64,000 nucleotides of DNA. Origin: Methanobacterium sp. (lineage in GTDB: Archaea > Methanobacteriota > Methanobacteria > Methanobacteriales > Methanobacteriaceae). The notes under the pieces were generated by a model that saw only the letters and a program-made list of their open reading frames with translations, did no database searches and had not been told where the DNA came from. Positions 10,005 through 18,752 of this stretch are shown here, piece by piece (within the stretch, counting starts at the first letter, position 1; every line of letters begins with the position of its first letter). The stretch spans positions 248,001-312,000 of the forward strand of contig JADFDH010000001.1 in assembly GCA_018263005.1 (NCBI GenBank), written 5' to 3'. Made by a program: the position numbers and the translations under genes.

Positions 10005-10637
10005 TCATTTGTCAATAATCACTTTATCACCTAAGATGGTGGGAATAGTCTTGATGAATTGTTTTTTGTATTTTTTTGGTTCCTGGCTTATGAACCTATA
10101 ATCATCATTGCTAGTTTGAATAGTTATATATGAAGCTCGTAAGGTTTTTGGCTTATCCATAAATATATTTATAATTTCAGAATAGGGTATTACACGTACG
10201 TTTGGATCCTGGGCTGCTAATTCCTTGAAGTTAATTTCTCTGTTTTTTTGGTCAAGATTGGAATAGTATTTCTTAGTAACGCTTTTACCAATCAAGTATC
10301 CCGATAGTCCTCCTGATACCCATCCTGCTGTCTCTGCCATTGATCCAACCATTTCATAATTACCGAGCGTTGATCCTTTACCTATATACATATTTTTGTT
10401 AGTGAAGTACAGAGATCTTCGGGCATCTCTGCTTGGTTTTGGATTGTCCCTGTTCAGGAGCTTATGCGTTTTTGAATCAGTACTAACATGCATGATTTCT
10501 AGAAGTGTTTCATTTTCAAAATACTCTTCACTAGTTTCAACTTGATCCTCGGATATTTTTTGTAACTTCTCACCACATTCTGAACAGTAAACTGCATTAT
10601 CTATATTTTCATTACCACATCTGGTGCAAAAAACCAT
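10005..10637 (-). CDS. Zinc-ribbon protein of unknown function
   Basis: The protein begins with a double-CxxC zinc ribbon (CTRCGNENIDNAVYCSECG) followed by an acidic linker. A domain of about 150 residues without motifs I recognise follows. It contains a glycine-rich stretch (GWVSGGLSGYLIG) and a C-terminal segment resembling the small beta domains found after zinc ribbons in archaeal and bacterial hypotheticals. I chose ATG at 10637 because AGGATGA precedes it at good spacing; a start three codons upstream (10646) is possible. The gene stands alone, with an upstream AT-rich gap holding a TATA-like TTTATATATT at 10711-10720 on the minus strand. No function is assigned. Confidence 0.75.
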   Translation of the reverse strand: MVFCTRCGNENIDNAVYCSECGEKLQKISEDQVETSEEYFENETLLEIMHVSTDSKTHKLLNRDNPKPSRDARRSLYFTNKNMYIGKGSTLGNYEMVGSMAETAGWVSGGLSGYLIGKSVTKKYYSNLDQKNREINFKELAAQDPNVRVIPYSEIINIFMDKPKTLRASYITIQTSNDDYRFISQEPKKYKKQFIKTIPTILGDKVIIDK

Positions 10638-10974
10638 TTTTTTCATCCTGCCGTAAAACTTATTTCAATATTTTATAGGGTGTGATTCTAAAATACAAAA
10701 TTCTTTTATAAATATATAAATCTATCGAAAGAGTTAGAAACATTTCCATTAGTCGAAAAAAAAGATCATAAACATTCCTTTCTTTTTAATAATCATTAAC
10801 AATTGAATATTCAAAAACAAATTGATTATATTTTTATTTAGGCCTACAAATTTAATGACTAACAAAAGGCATAATATGATTTAAATAATTACCATAAAAC
10901 TCTTTAAATAGGAAAGAATTTCCAAAATCCTTAACTTTCCAAATGTGTTGTCCTTCTTTGTGGACTGATTTAAT
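10638..10974. other. AT-rich intergenic region
   Basis: A gap of about 337 bases between two minus-strand genes. It contains the probable promoter of the zinc-ribbon gene (minus-strand TTTATATATT at 10711-10720) and the 3' flank of the hydrolase gene. I found no open reading frame, RNA gene or strong hairpin. Confidence 0.6.
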
Positions 10975-11763
10975 TCACAAATCTTGTAAAAAGTCACATA
11001 TTCTCTGGTAAGTTTCAACCGGCTGCTCCACCAACAAATTATGGCTTGCACCAGCAATTATCTCCAATTTTGAATTAGTAATTGCATTATTGATCTTTAA
11101 CCCATGTTCTATAGGTACAAATACATCTTCCTCACCAGCAATAATTAATGTAGGTATTTTAATCTTTCTTAAAGAGCTGATGAAATTAATCTTTAGGCAC
11201 GCATTAATAGTATATTCTAATGAGGAATTGGAGTTTGTTTTAACCATTACTTTTTCTATTTCTTGGAAGAATTCTTTATTGTTTTCAATAAATTCAGGAG
11301 TGTTGGCTAGTTTTAGGCATTCATTAAAAAAATCATTGTATCCTTCATCCGTTAAAATTCTCAGAAGTTCTAAAAGAACATCTTCAAGGTGATGGTCAAT
11401 GTATGCAAAGCTGGAGATAAGTGTTAAAGAATTGAAAAGTTCTGGTTTACCGATTGCAAGCTCTTGTAATACGGCTCCGCCCATAGAATGTCCCATAAAA
11501 TGTGCCTGTCCTATATCAAGACGTTCTAAAAATCTGTGAAGATCATCTGAGAACAATTCCATACTATAGGGTCCTGGTGTTTTACTGGAACTGCCATGCC
11601 CCCTTAGATCAAAGGCCAGAATACGAAAATTCTTTTCCAGATAAGTTATTATTCCTTCCCATATGGTATGGTCACTGCCCATACCATGGACTAAGACCAC
11701 AGGGTAACCTGATCCCAAGTCCTGGTAGTATAATTTGAGATCTCCAAGTATTAATTTCTTCAT
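10975..11763 (-). CDS. Alpha/beta hydrolase
   Basis: Serine hydrolase of the alpha/beta fold, 262 residues. The oxyanion region HGMGSD is near residue 26, the nucleophile elbow GHSMGG has Ser at about residue 93, the acid is in GEEDVFVP and the catalytic His in GASHNLL. The cap region between residues 120 and 190 is helical and not diagnostic. It resembles small esterases, lactonases and C-C hydrolases; substrate unknown. No Shine-Dalgarno sequence precedes the ATG at 11763, so a leaderless transcript is plausible. It is monocistronic and divergent from the PRC-barrel gene. Confidence 0.88.
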   Translation of the reverse strand: MKKLILGDLKLYYQDLGSGYPVVLVHGMGSDHTIWEGIITYLEKNFRILAFDLRGHGSSSKTPGPYSMELFSDDLHRFLERLDIGQAHFMGHSMGGAVLQELAIGKPELFNSLTLISSFAYIDHHLEDVLLELLRILTDEGYNDFFNECLKLANTPEFIENNKEFFQEIEKVMVKTNSNSSLEYTINACLKINFISSLRKIKIPTLIIAGEEDVFVPIEHGLKINNAITNSKLEIIAGASHNLLVEQPVETYQRICDFLQDL

Positions 11764-11915
11764 TATTATGATATTGGATGTAAAAATTAATATATCTGAT
11801 GATTTAAATCAGAAATTGTCAGATATAATAAAAAAGATTATGGGATTAGTTTAATTGAATTGATTGTCCGTTCAATCACCGTTTTTCAAGTTATAAATAG
11901 ATGAGGTGTTGTAAT

Positions 11916-12422
11916 ATGAAGGCAAAAGAATTTATTGGAATGAAAGTATTGAATAAAGAGGCAAATGAAGTGGGTAAAATAGCTGATCTTGCTGTAAACT
12001 TAAGAAAGTGCCTTGTTGACAAAATAATCATTGTTGAAGGCGGAGCTTTGAGTAAGAAATATTTTTCAGTAACTGAAAAAGACATAGCAGAAATTGGTGA
12101 CTATGTGCAGCTGAAATTATCTGAAGAAGATATATTCAATTTATCTAAAGTGGAAAAAATCGATGATATAATAGGAGATGAGTTCCATTACAAGGAATTC
12201 ACTAAAAAAACAGTGATATCTATCGATGCTATGAAAGTTGGTAAAATAGAAAATATGGTCATCGACCCTAAAGAATGCTTAATACATAATATAATTATCA
12301 AAACCGGCGGTGCTTTTAATAAAAAATATTTGATGATATCTGATACGGATATTAAGTATATTGGTGATTATATAATACTTAAACATTCATTCGATGATTT
12401 AGAAGAAAGAATTGTTGATTAA
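11916..12422 (+). CDS. Tandem PRC-barrel domain protein
   Basis: A protein of 168 residues made of two PRC-barrel repeats. The first starts at IGMKVLNKEANEVGKIADL and the second at ISIDAMKVGKIENM; each ends in a matching GDYVQLKL or GDYIILKH strand. PRC barrels occur in RimM, photosynthetic reaction centre H subunits and many small archaeal proteins of unknown role, including CdpB proteins of cell division in some archaea. The start is ATG at 11916, seven bases after GAGGTG; the ATG at 11901 overlaps that site and is rejected. No neighbour suggests a pathway. Confidence 0.85.
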   Translation: MKAKEFIGMKVLNKEANEVGKIADLAVNLRKCLVDKIIIVEGGALSKKYFSVTEKDIAEIGDYVQLKLSEEDIFNLSKVEKIDDIIGDEFHYKEFTKKTVISIDAMKVGKIENMVIDPKECLIHNIIIKTGGAFNKKYLMISDTDIKYIGDYIILKHSFDDLEERIVD

Positions 12423-12647
12423 GAAATAATAAAAATTTGGAGTTATCCGTACATAACATATTTGGTTATTTATCCTCAATTTATTTTTTTAGGTATTTAT
12501 TTATGATAATTCACTCCCTAATGGGATATAACATTTTGTTTATAAGTATTTCTTCTATATCATAAACTAACAATTTTAATCATCACAATAACTGTGCAAC
12601 ATTTAAAATTTTTTTTTTATATTTGTTAATTATTACTAATAACAAGA

Positions 12648-13403
12648 TTATATTCTTTTATATATGGTTATTTTATGTAGTTGCACGGCTAAAAAGAAGA
12701 ACACGACTATAAAGACTATGATGGCTATTAAATCTACTTGAATTGGATAATAACTTGTTCCGTTGATTGAATATCTTGTTAAATCTGTGAAGTAAGTTAG
12801 AGGGGAAACTGAGGCTATTATTTTTCCCCAATAGGGCATTTTTTCAATTGGGATAAATATGCCACTGATAAAAACCAGTGGAAATCGGACCAAAGATGAG
12901 ATCATCATGACATTGGATGGAGCATTTGATGGTGGTGAAGACAATATCAGACCAAATGATGAAAAGCAAGCCGCAGCCAGAATTATTCCTAATATGAATG
13001 TCAAAGGGTAAATTATGTTTATACCTATAGCTAAACCTAGCGCAATGGGCAATATAGGGATTAAAATTCCAAATAAAAATGAAGCCAGCATATCACCAAA
13101 AAGGAGAGTTGTGATGGAGATAGGGGTTGATATCAATCTTTCCAGGGTCTGTACTTGAGCTTCCCAAGGGGCTATCACTGGAGATACAGCGGTTGCTGTG
13201 AAAAATACGGTCATGCCTATTAAACCAGATATTAAAAAATCCATTGGCATATCTCTGCTGCCGATGAAAAAAGCTAAAAACAGGAATAAAGGCATTAAAA
13301 ATCCAAATATTACTACAGGGCCTTTTAAGTAATATATGCGAATATCTTTTTTCATAATCCCTAATGAACGTTTCAATTGATCCAAATACTGGTTTATCTG
13401 CAT
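12648..13403 (-). CDS. ABC-2 type transporter permease
   Basis: Integral membrane subunit of an ABC exporter, 251 residues with about six hydrophobic segments and no ATPase motifs. The central EAQVQTLERLISTPIS segment is the conserved coupling region of ABC-2 permeases. The late FISGIFIPIEKMPYW motif is also typical of the family. The gene follows its ATPase directly: the ATPase stop overlaps the region before this ATG, with GGTGA seven bases upstream. It probably exports a lipid or drug-like compound, or an envelope component; the substrate is unknown. Confidence 0.92.
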   Translation of the reverse strand: MQINQYLDQLKRSLGIMKKDIRIYYLKGPVVIFGFLMPLFLFLAFFIGSRDMPMDFLISGLIGMTVFFTATAVSPVIAPWEAQVQTLERLISTPISITTLLFGDMLASFLFGILIPILPIALGLAIGINIIYPLTFILGIILAAACFSSFGLILSSPPSNAPSNVMMISSLVRFPLVFISGIFIPIEKMPYWGKIIASVSPLTYFTDLTRYSINGTSYYPIQVDLIAIIVFIVVFFFLAVQLHKITIYKRI

Positions 13404-14327
13404 TCAAGCGTCACCTGTTAGTTCTACGAAAACTTCTTCTAGAGAAGGATCTAGGGTATTTAAAGTCACTATCTTTAAATTCTCAGATTCAGCAAAAAGA
13501 GTTAGGGAATGAATGAGACCATCTACATTGTCTGTAAAGACTATGAATTTATCCCCTTTCTTCCTTATTTGGGTGATATGGGGTAATTCTGATAAGTTTT
13601 TGGTATTAAGAGCTTTATCAAAGCTTATCTCAATTGATTTTAATTTTTTAATCATGTTTTTAAGCTTTTCAGGACGATCTATGGCTGCAATTTGGCCCTT
13701 GTTTATGATGGCAACTCTGTCGCAGAGATTATTGGCTTCATCCATGTTATGAGTGGTTAAGAATATTGTTTTACCCTGTTCTGGAAATTCTTGAAGTATA
13801 TCCCGGATTAGATGGGTGCTTTGAACGTCCAGACCGGAAGTAGGTTCATCCAAGAAAATGAGAAGTGGATCATTAACCAAAGCCATGCAAAGGATCAATC
13901 TCTGTTTCATCCCCTTGGAAAAGGCATTAACTTTATCATCTCTTCGATCATAAATGCCTAATCTATCCAAAAGATTCTCAGCTCTATTTTCGGCCTCTTT
14001 TTTTGGAATTCCGTAAAGTTCAGACATCAGCATCATGTTTTGCCAGGCAGAAAGGTCTACGTAAGCATTGGATGTTTCCGGAACAACTCCAATATTTTGT
14101 TTTGCTTTAAGAGGTTCTTTTTGGATGTTGAATCCTAAAATATTTGCTTCTCCTTTGTCAGGTCTGATTATGCCAGTTAACATCCTTAAGGTGGTTGTTT
14201 TTCCAGCACCGTTAGGGCCTAAAAATCCGTAAATCTCTCCCTTTAAAACCTCAAAGTTAATATGGTTAACTGCCATGAGTTTTCCATATATTTTTGTCAG
14301 ATTTTGAACCTGAATAACATGCTCCAT
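13404..14327 (-). CDS. ABC transporter ATP-binding protein
   Basis: ATPase subunit of an ABC-2 exporter, 307 residues. Walker A is GPNGAGKTT, the Q-loop lies in VVPETSNAY, the signature is the variant FSKGMKQRL, and Walker B with the catalytic Glu is FLDEPTSGLD; a switch His follows in TTHNMDEA. The C-terminal extension of about 90 residues after the ATPase core is typical of the DrrA/CcmA-type group. It is translationally coupled to the permease gene that immediately follows. Confidence 0.94.
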   Translation of the reverse strand: MEHVIQVQNLTKIYGKLMAVNHINFEVLKGEIYGFLGPNGAGKTTTLRMLTGIIRPDKGEANILGFNIQKEPLKAKQNIGVVPETSNAYVDLSAWQNMMLMSELYGIPKKEAENRAENLLDRLGIYDRRDDKVNAFSKGMKQRLILCMALVNDPLLIFLDEPTSGLDVQSTHLIRDILQEFPEQGKTIFLTTHNMDEANNLCDRVAIINKGQIAAIDRPEKLKNMIKKLKSIEISFDKALNTKNLSELPHITQIRKKGDKFIVFTDNVDGLIHSLTLFAESENLKIVTLNTLDPSLEEVFVELTGDA

Positions 14328-14667
14328 ATTATTTAGTCCTGTTTGAGATATTTTTTGTAAAGAAAGAATATTAAATTTCTTCTTTCTTTGACATTTTTTT
14401 TATTTTATTTTAATTATTATTTCTTCTATAGCTTTTATTTCATTAATAATTTATTTTTATATCTTATATTTGAAAAAATTAGTAAATATGACTGAAGTGG
14501 ATTAATTAGCTACAAAAAAGGGACTTAAATTACTAAAATTCTATTTTTAAATGAATTTATTTCCAGGATCAACATTTAATAGAATTAAATCCTTCAATAA
14601 TTAAACAAAACACTATTTTTAGTTAAAAATAAAAAATAAGAGGAAATTATCCTCAAATAAGCTGATT
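14328..14667. other. AT-rich intergenic region with PAN terminator
   Basis: About 340 bases between the ABC ATPase gene and PAN, both on the minus strand. It holds the likely PAN terminator at its lower-strand start (14625-14654), and presumably the ABC operon promoter near 14340-14420. No coding potential was seen on either strand. Confidence 0.6.
14625..14654 (-). terminator. Hairpin plus T-run after PAN
   Basis: On the minus strand GAGGA (14654 side) and TCCTC pair across a 5-nt loop, followed by a T-rich stretch. It begins 14 bases after the PAN stop codon. Archaeal termination mainly needs the T-run. Confidence 0.5.
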
Positions 14668-15900
14668 TTATCCGTACATAACCCCTGCTTCTTTACGCAT
14701 TTCTTCTTCTCTTTCCATTCCGATTATTTTTTCTACAGCGTCCATGAAGTCGTTCATTTTGACTATGTTTCTTTCTTCTCGGATGGCGAACATACCTGAT
14801 TCGGTACATATTGCTTTAAGATCTGCTCCTGAAGCTCCTTCTGAAAGGCTGGCGATGGTTCTGATATCCACTTCTTCATCCAAGGACATGTTTTTAGTGT
14901 GGATTTTAAGTATTTCCATTCTGCCTTCTTCGTTAGGTATGGGGACTTCTATGAATCGGTCGAATCTACCTGGTCGTAGAAGTGCTGGGTCCAGGATGTC
15001 CGGTCGGTTGGTGGCGGCTACTATACCAACATCACCTCGCCCTTCAAAACCGTCCATTTCTGCGAGAAGTTGCATCAGTGTTCTCTGAACTTCTCTATCA
15101 CCGCTGGTTGAGCTTTTAAGTCTCTTAGCGGCTATGGCGTCTATTTCGTCTATGAATATTATACTGGGTGCTTTTTCTTTGGCCAGTTCGAAAACTCCCC
15201 TGACCAGTCTAGCACCTTCTCCAATATATTTTTTGACGAATTCTGATGCCACAATTTTAATGAAAGTAGCATGTGTTTCATGGGCTACTGCCTTGGCTAG
15301 TAAAGTTTTTCCTGTTCCAGGAGGACCGTAGAGAAGAACTCCTTTAGGTGGTTCTATTCCAATTTTTGTAAATAATTCTGGTTTTTTAAGGGGTAGTTCA
15401 ACTGTTTCCTTGATTTCAACTACCTGTTCTTCTAATCCGCCTATTTGTGAGTAATTAACATCTGGTTTTTCTTCTACTTCCATACCAGTAACGAGGGGGT
15501 CTTTTTCAGAGGGCAGAACGTTTACAATACTGAAAGTCTGTTGATTTAAAGCTACTCTAGCTCCGGGTTCTAAAGCTTTATCATCTATGAAACGTGAATA
15601 TCCAATAACGAAATGAGGTCCTGTACTGCTTTTTACAACCACTTTACCATCATCTAATAATTCAGTTACGGTAGCTATCACTAGTGGTGGAGATCTAAAT
15701 CTTTCTATTTCTCCCCTGAGAGATTTAACCTCGCGGTCGATCCTCATTTTTTCATTTTCAATTAGAACTTTATCCTTTTCGAGTTTTCTTACTTTCCACA
15801 TTAAATTACGTTTGGTCTTAGTATTTTCCTCTTTAAGGATTTTGATCTCTTTTTTAAGGTCTTCAATTTTTTTTAAAACGTTTGGGGACATGTTTTCCAT
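14668..15900 (-). CDS. pan: Proteasome-activating nucleotidase
   Basis: Hexameric AAA ATPase that unfolds substrates and feeds them to the 20S proteasome, whose alpha subunit gene is in this window at 58.7 kb. The 410 residues show an N-terminal coiled coil (about residues 5-70), an OB-like domain (about 73-135), Walker A GPPGTGKT, Walker B FIDEIDAIA, and the second region of homology (ATNRPDILDPALLRPGRFDR). The last residues are V-M-Y-G, giving the HbYX-type tail that docks in the proteasome alpha-ring pockets. The ATG at 15900 follows GGAGTG and GAGGATC. Confidence 0.97.
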   Translation of the reverse strand: MENMSPNVLKKIEDLKKEIKILKEENTKTKRNLMWKVRKLEKDKVLIENEKMRIDREVKSLRGEIERFRSPPLVIATVTELLDDGKVVVKSSTGPHFVIGYSRFIDDKALEPGARVALNQQTFSIVNVLPSEKDPLVTGMEVEEKPDVNYSQIGGLEEQVVEIKETVELPLKKPELFTKIGIEPPKGVLLYGPPGTGKTLLAKAVAHETHATFIKIVASEFVKKYIGEGARLVRGVFELAKEKAPSIIFIDEIDAIAAKRLKSSTSGDREVQRTLMQLLAEMDGFEGRGDVGIVAATNRPDILDPALLRPGRFDRFIEVPIPNEEGRMEILKIHTKNMSLDEEVDIRTIASLSEGASGADLKAICTESGMFAIREERNIVKMNDFMDAVEKIIGMEREEEMRKEAGVMYG

Positions 15901-16040
15901 GATCCTCGTTCACTCCTAAATTTTTAATAAAAAAATTAATTATTTAGATTTTATATTTATATAACCAATTTATTATCTCTAATAATATTTAAATATTGAG
16001 GTATAAAAGAATATATATATTATTTTATAAAGGGATGCTC

Positions 16041-16499
16041 ATGAGATGTGAGATTTGCGGAAAAACAGTAATAGGAAGACCATTAAGGGTTAAAATTGAC
16101 GGTTCAGTTATGCAGACATGTAAGGATTGTTCTAAGTTTGGTAAGGTTCAAAAAGAACCCCCCAGACCAGTTAGGCCCAGAACTCCACCTCGCAGTTTCC
16201 GAGTTAGAGAACCTTCATATGAGGTTTCAGAGGATTTTAAAACAATTATTAGAGTGGGTAGGGAAAAAAAAGGATGGTCCAGGGAAGATTTAGCTAAAAA
16301 AATTTATGAAAAGACATCTGTTATAAACCGGGTTGAATCTGGAAAGATGGTCCCCGATATAAAGCTAGCTAAAAAACTTGAAAAAGCTCTAAATGTTCAA
16401 TTATTGGATAAAATAGAAGATGAACAACCTGAGGATAACATTTCCTCACGAAAGGCAGGTACCACCATTGGTGATATAGCTCATATAAAAAGGAATTGA
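16041..16499 (+). CDS. MBF1-like transcription factor (zinc ribbon + HTH)
   Basis: Archaeal multiprotein-bridging-factor-1-type protein, 152 residues. The N-terminal zinc ribbon is CEICGK...CKDC (about residues 3-30), followed by a Pro/Arg-rich linker and a Cro/C1-type helix-turn-helix (TIIRVGREKKGWSREDLAKK through NRVESGKMVP, about residues 70-125). I chose ATG at 16041, with AAGGG six bases before it, so that the protein starts MRCEICGK. The gene is divergent from pan, sharing an AT-rich region of 140 bases. The family in archaea has been linked to translation as well as transcription. Confidence 0.93.
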   Translation: MRCEICGKTVIGRPLRVKIDGSVMQTCKDCSKFGKVQKEPPRPVRPRTPPRSFRVREPSYEVSEDFKTIIRVGREKKGWSREDLAKKIYEKTSVINRVESGKMVPDIKLAKKLEKALNVQLLDKIEDEQPEDNISSRKAGTTIGDIAHIKRN

Positions 16500-16534
16500 T
16501 CTTTTATTTAGATTTTCTCAATAATTGATGCGTT

Positions 16535-16888
16535 TTAATTACTTTTAAGGGAATAATAACCTTTAAATATTGGAAGATCTTTAAAAATCCTTTTTAAATA
16601 TTTATAATCTTCGTATTCATTGCTTAAAACTATCAGATGAGCTGGTGGGTGTATTTTTTTCACCTGCATAATGCTTTTGGTGGTGTCCTCTTCAACCTGA
16701 ACTAACACAGCCCATTTAGATTTTGAGCGTAGTTTTTGTTTAAGGATGCGTATTATTACTTCATCGGCTTTTTTTGGAGGTAATTTTTTTGGTTTACCAT
16801 TGATATTAAGTCCAGCATGTCTTTCTAAATCTGCTAGAGCATTTAAGATCTTTTTTTGATTATCTGATCTGATTAAAATTAAAGCCAT
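16535..16888 (-). CDS. DUF356-type conserved methanogen protein
   Basis: A 117-residue basic protein of unknown function that I believe matches the DUF356 family of methanogens. It begins with a hydrophobic strand (MALILIRSDN) and has a KPKKLPPKKADEVIIRI segment and an acidic C-terminal part ending FKGYYSLKSN. No catalytic motif was seen. It lies 6 bases after the exported protein gene, at the end of the long minus-strand run that starts with the pseudomurein genes, so it is probably co-transcribed. No Shine-Dalgarno sequence precedes the ATG. Confidence 0.7.
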   Translation of the reverse strand: MALILIRSDNQKKILNALADLERHAGLNINGKPKKLPPKKADEVIIRILKQKLRSKSKWAVLVQVEEDTTKSIMQVKKIHPPAHLIVLSNEYEDYKYLKRIFKDLPIFKGYYSLKSN

Positions 16889-16894
16889 ATTAGT

Positions 16895-18166
16895 TCAGCG
16901 CCGTTTTTTTGTGAATGAAGAGATCAACGTACTTCTGAAGAGTACCAGAATTACCAGAATTAAACCTAATGCAGTCTGTAGATTACCTATAATATCTAAA
17001 AGTTGAGAGCTAATAGGTAAATTCCAGGGAGGTGATGTTCTGCCCTCTGGAAGGGAGGTGAAATATACTCCTACTTCTTTTGAATTTTGTCTGATGTTGA
17101 TATCCTTTGGTTCCACACGATTAACTCCAATTAAAAGCCCCCCATCAACTGCTGAGTTAATATCTTTAGCAATCAAATCAGCACTGAACCCTGTTTCACT
17201 TACAGAAGAGGTTACGATTTCTTTGGTCGTGGTACTAACACCTGCAGTATCTGCTCCGTAAACGTAAACAGTCACGTTGTGTGGTTTAACGGATATAACA
17301 TTTCTAAGAGCATCATACGCATAAACTATTTTCAGTGGGTTTCCGTTAATTGGTGATATTGTATAACTTTCCGCCGCGGGATAGGCGATAGACCATTCGC
17401 TCTTGGGATCTGTTTTACTGTAGGGCTGATCCATGGGGTAACCTGTTTCATTTACTTTCTGTGGGGTGAAAGTATCTGCTGTTGATATGTCGGAGACTAA
17501 ATTTACAGCACCTCCTCCATATTTCTCACCTGATTCTATGGAAACCTTTTCAAAAACATCTCCCATTATATCTGTGGCAGAGTGTCCATCTCTGATTTCT
17601 TGACCGATCATTATGGCCGTGGACTGCCTGACTGCACTGACATTGCTGCCTATTGGATTTCCATCCGTATGTCTTAGGTGAATAATCGCCCCTTTTGTTC
17701 CTGCTGGTAATGTTGCTAATCCTTTTGAGTAAGGAGTTACAGTAATCGTTCCGTCACCTGCAACGGTAACTACATAGGCATCAAAATCACCACCAACAGA
17801 GGCTCCTATGGTGGGGCCTCCGGCCATGATCCTTATTCCTTTATAAGCATTAGCGGCGGTTACTGCATTGGATGGTGTGGAATTGTCTTCTAATCTTTTA
17901 ATGGTTTCCACGATAGCAGCTAGTCTTGCTGTTTCGTTATCATCTGAACCCCCGGATAACACTGCGAAGTTGTTTTCTGGAGAATATATAAATGTGGATT
18001 GGAACATGTTTGGTGCAAAGGACATACTACCTGCAGCAGCACCATTAGGATCCTGGCCTGTAGGATCTGTGATGATTATCACGTTTAAAGTTGCTGCAGC
18101 GGTGTTCATCAGTAAAGAGATGGTTAGTAGTAAAACTAATCCTTTATATAAATGGATTTTATTAAT
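16895..18166 (-). CDS. Exported membrane-anchored protein of unknown function (probable ATT start)
   Basis: A protein of 423 residues from the proposed ATT start at 18166, or 404 from the conventional ATG at 18109. The extra 19 residues complete a signal peptide: N-K-I-H-L-Y-K, then GLVLLLTISLL, then N-T-A-A-A. GGTGAGG lies four bases before the ATT, while nothing resembling a ribosome binding site precedes the ATG. The mature part is Gly/Thr/Ser-rich and a C-terminal helix (LQTALGLILVILVLF) is followed by KKRR, which fits an external domain with a C-terminal anchor. It overlaps the gene before it almost completely at the junction (1 base between TAA and ATT). No known domain recognised. Position in the run suggests an envelope role. 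Confidence 0.8.
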   Translation of the reverse strand: MNKIHLYKGLVLLLTISLLMNTAAATLNVIIITDPTGQDPNGAAAGSMSFAPNMFQSTFIYSPENNFAVLSGGSDDNETARLAAIVETIKRLEDNSTPSNAVTAANAYKGIRIMAGGPTIGASVGGDFDAYVVTVAGDGTITVTPYSKGLATLPAGTKGAIIHLRHTDGNPIGSNVSAVRQSTAIMIGQEIRDGHSATDIMGDVFEKVSIESGEKYGGGAVNLVSDISTADTFTPQKVNETGYPMDQPYSKTDPKSEWSIAYPAAESYTISPINGNPLKIVYAYDALRNVISVKPHNVTVYVYGADTAGVSTTTKEIVTSSVSETGFSADLIAKDINSAVDGGLLIGVNRVEPKDINIRQNSKEVGVYFTSLPEGRTSPPWNLPISSQLLDIIGNLQTALGLILVILVLFRSTLISSFTKKRR

Positions 18167-18167
18167 A

Positions 18168-18593
18168 TTACCTCACCCCTGGTGCTGCGAAAAAGTCTTC
18201 TACTACGTTGACGGTGACTATGCCAGTTATTCGATCAATTTTGATATCAGCTGCTACTATGGGATAGACTTGTGTACCGGGTATTGTTGAGTAGGTAACT
18301 GCTATTTTCGCATTATTTATAGCCCCTTCTAGGGGTATTTTTCGCTTACTGGTTACTAGGGTGTCTCCCTGTATGTAACTGCCTGTTCTAAATCCTTCAT
18401 TGGCTAGATTTCCCTTTATTATTTCTGTGGGAACGATGTCATTTCCTTTAATTATGATTCCTGAAATAGGAATGCCCTGTTCTGTCTCTGTTGATGATGC
18501 ATAGGACATATAACTCATTAAACGGCCTGATATGATTAACATAAAGGCTAATATTAGAATAATTAAAGTATCTCTTCTTATTTTTATAAACAT
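18168..18593 (-). CDS. Small exported protein of unknown function
   Basis: A 141-residue protein with an N-terminal membrane segment (about residues 8-28, TLIILILAFMLIISGRLM) and an outside-facing domain. The part GNDIVPTEIIKGNLANEGF followed by GDTLV vaguely resembles a POTRA-type pattern, but that is not a firm match. The ATG at 18593 follows GGTGA with seven bases of spacing. It is immediately followed by the exported protein gene at 16895-18166, so the two products probably act together on the cell surface. No characterised homologue recognised. Confidence 0.78.
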   Translation of the reverse strand: MFIKIRRDTLIILILAFMLIISGRLMSYMSYASSTETEQGIPISGIIIKGNDIVPTEIIKGNLANEGFRTGSYIQGDTLVTSKRKIPLEGAINNAKIAVTYSTIPGTQVYPIVAADIKIDRITGIVTVNVVEDFFAAPGVR

Positions 18594-18752
18594 CCTTTCT
18601 TCACCGTATAATATATTTTAAACTTGTTTATTGGTTTTTTTAACTGTCTATTTACTAATTTTTTTTAAAAAACTTTAGTTTAATTTAAATTTTTTATTAA
18701 TCTATAAAAGAATGGGAAATGTTAAATGGAAGCTTATGATCTTCCAAGTATA

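Noticed and set aside
13093..13407. 104-codon frame overlapping the ABC permease gene
   Set aside because: It is a shifted reading of the permease gene on the same strand; the permease frame has clear family motifs.
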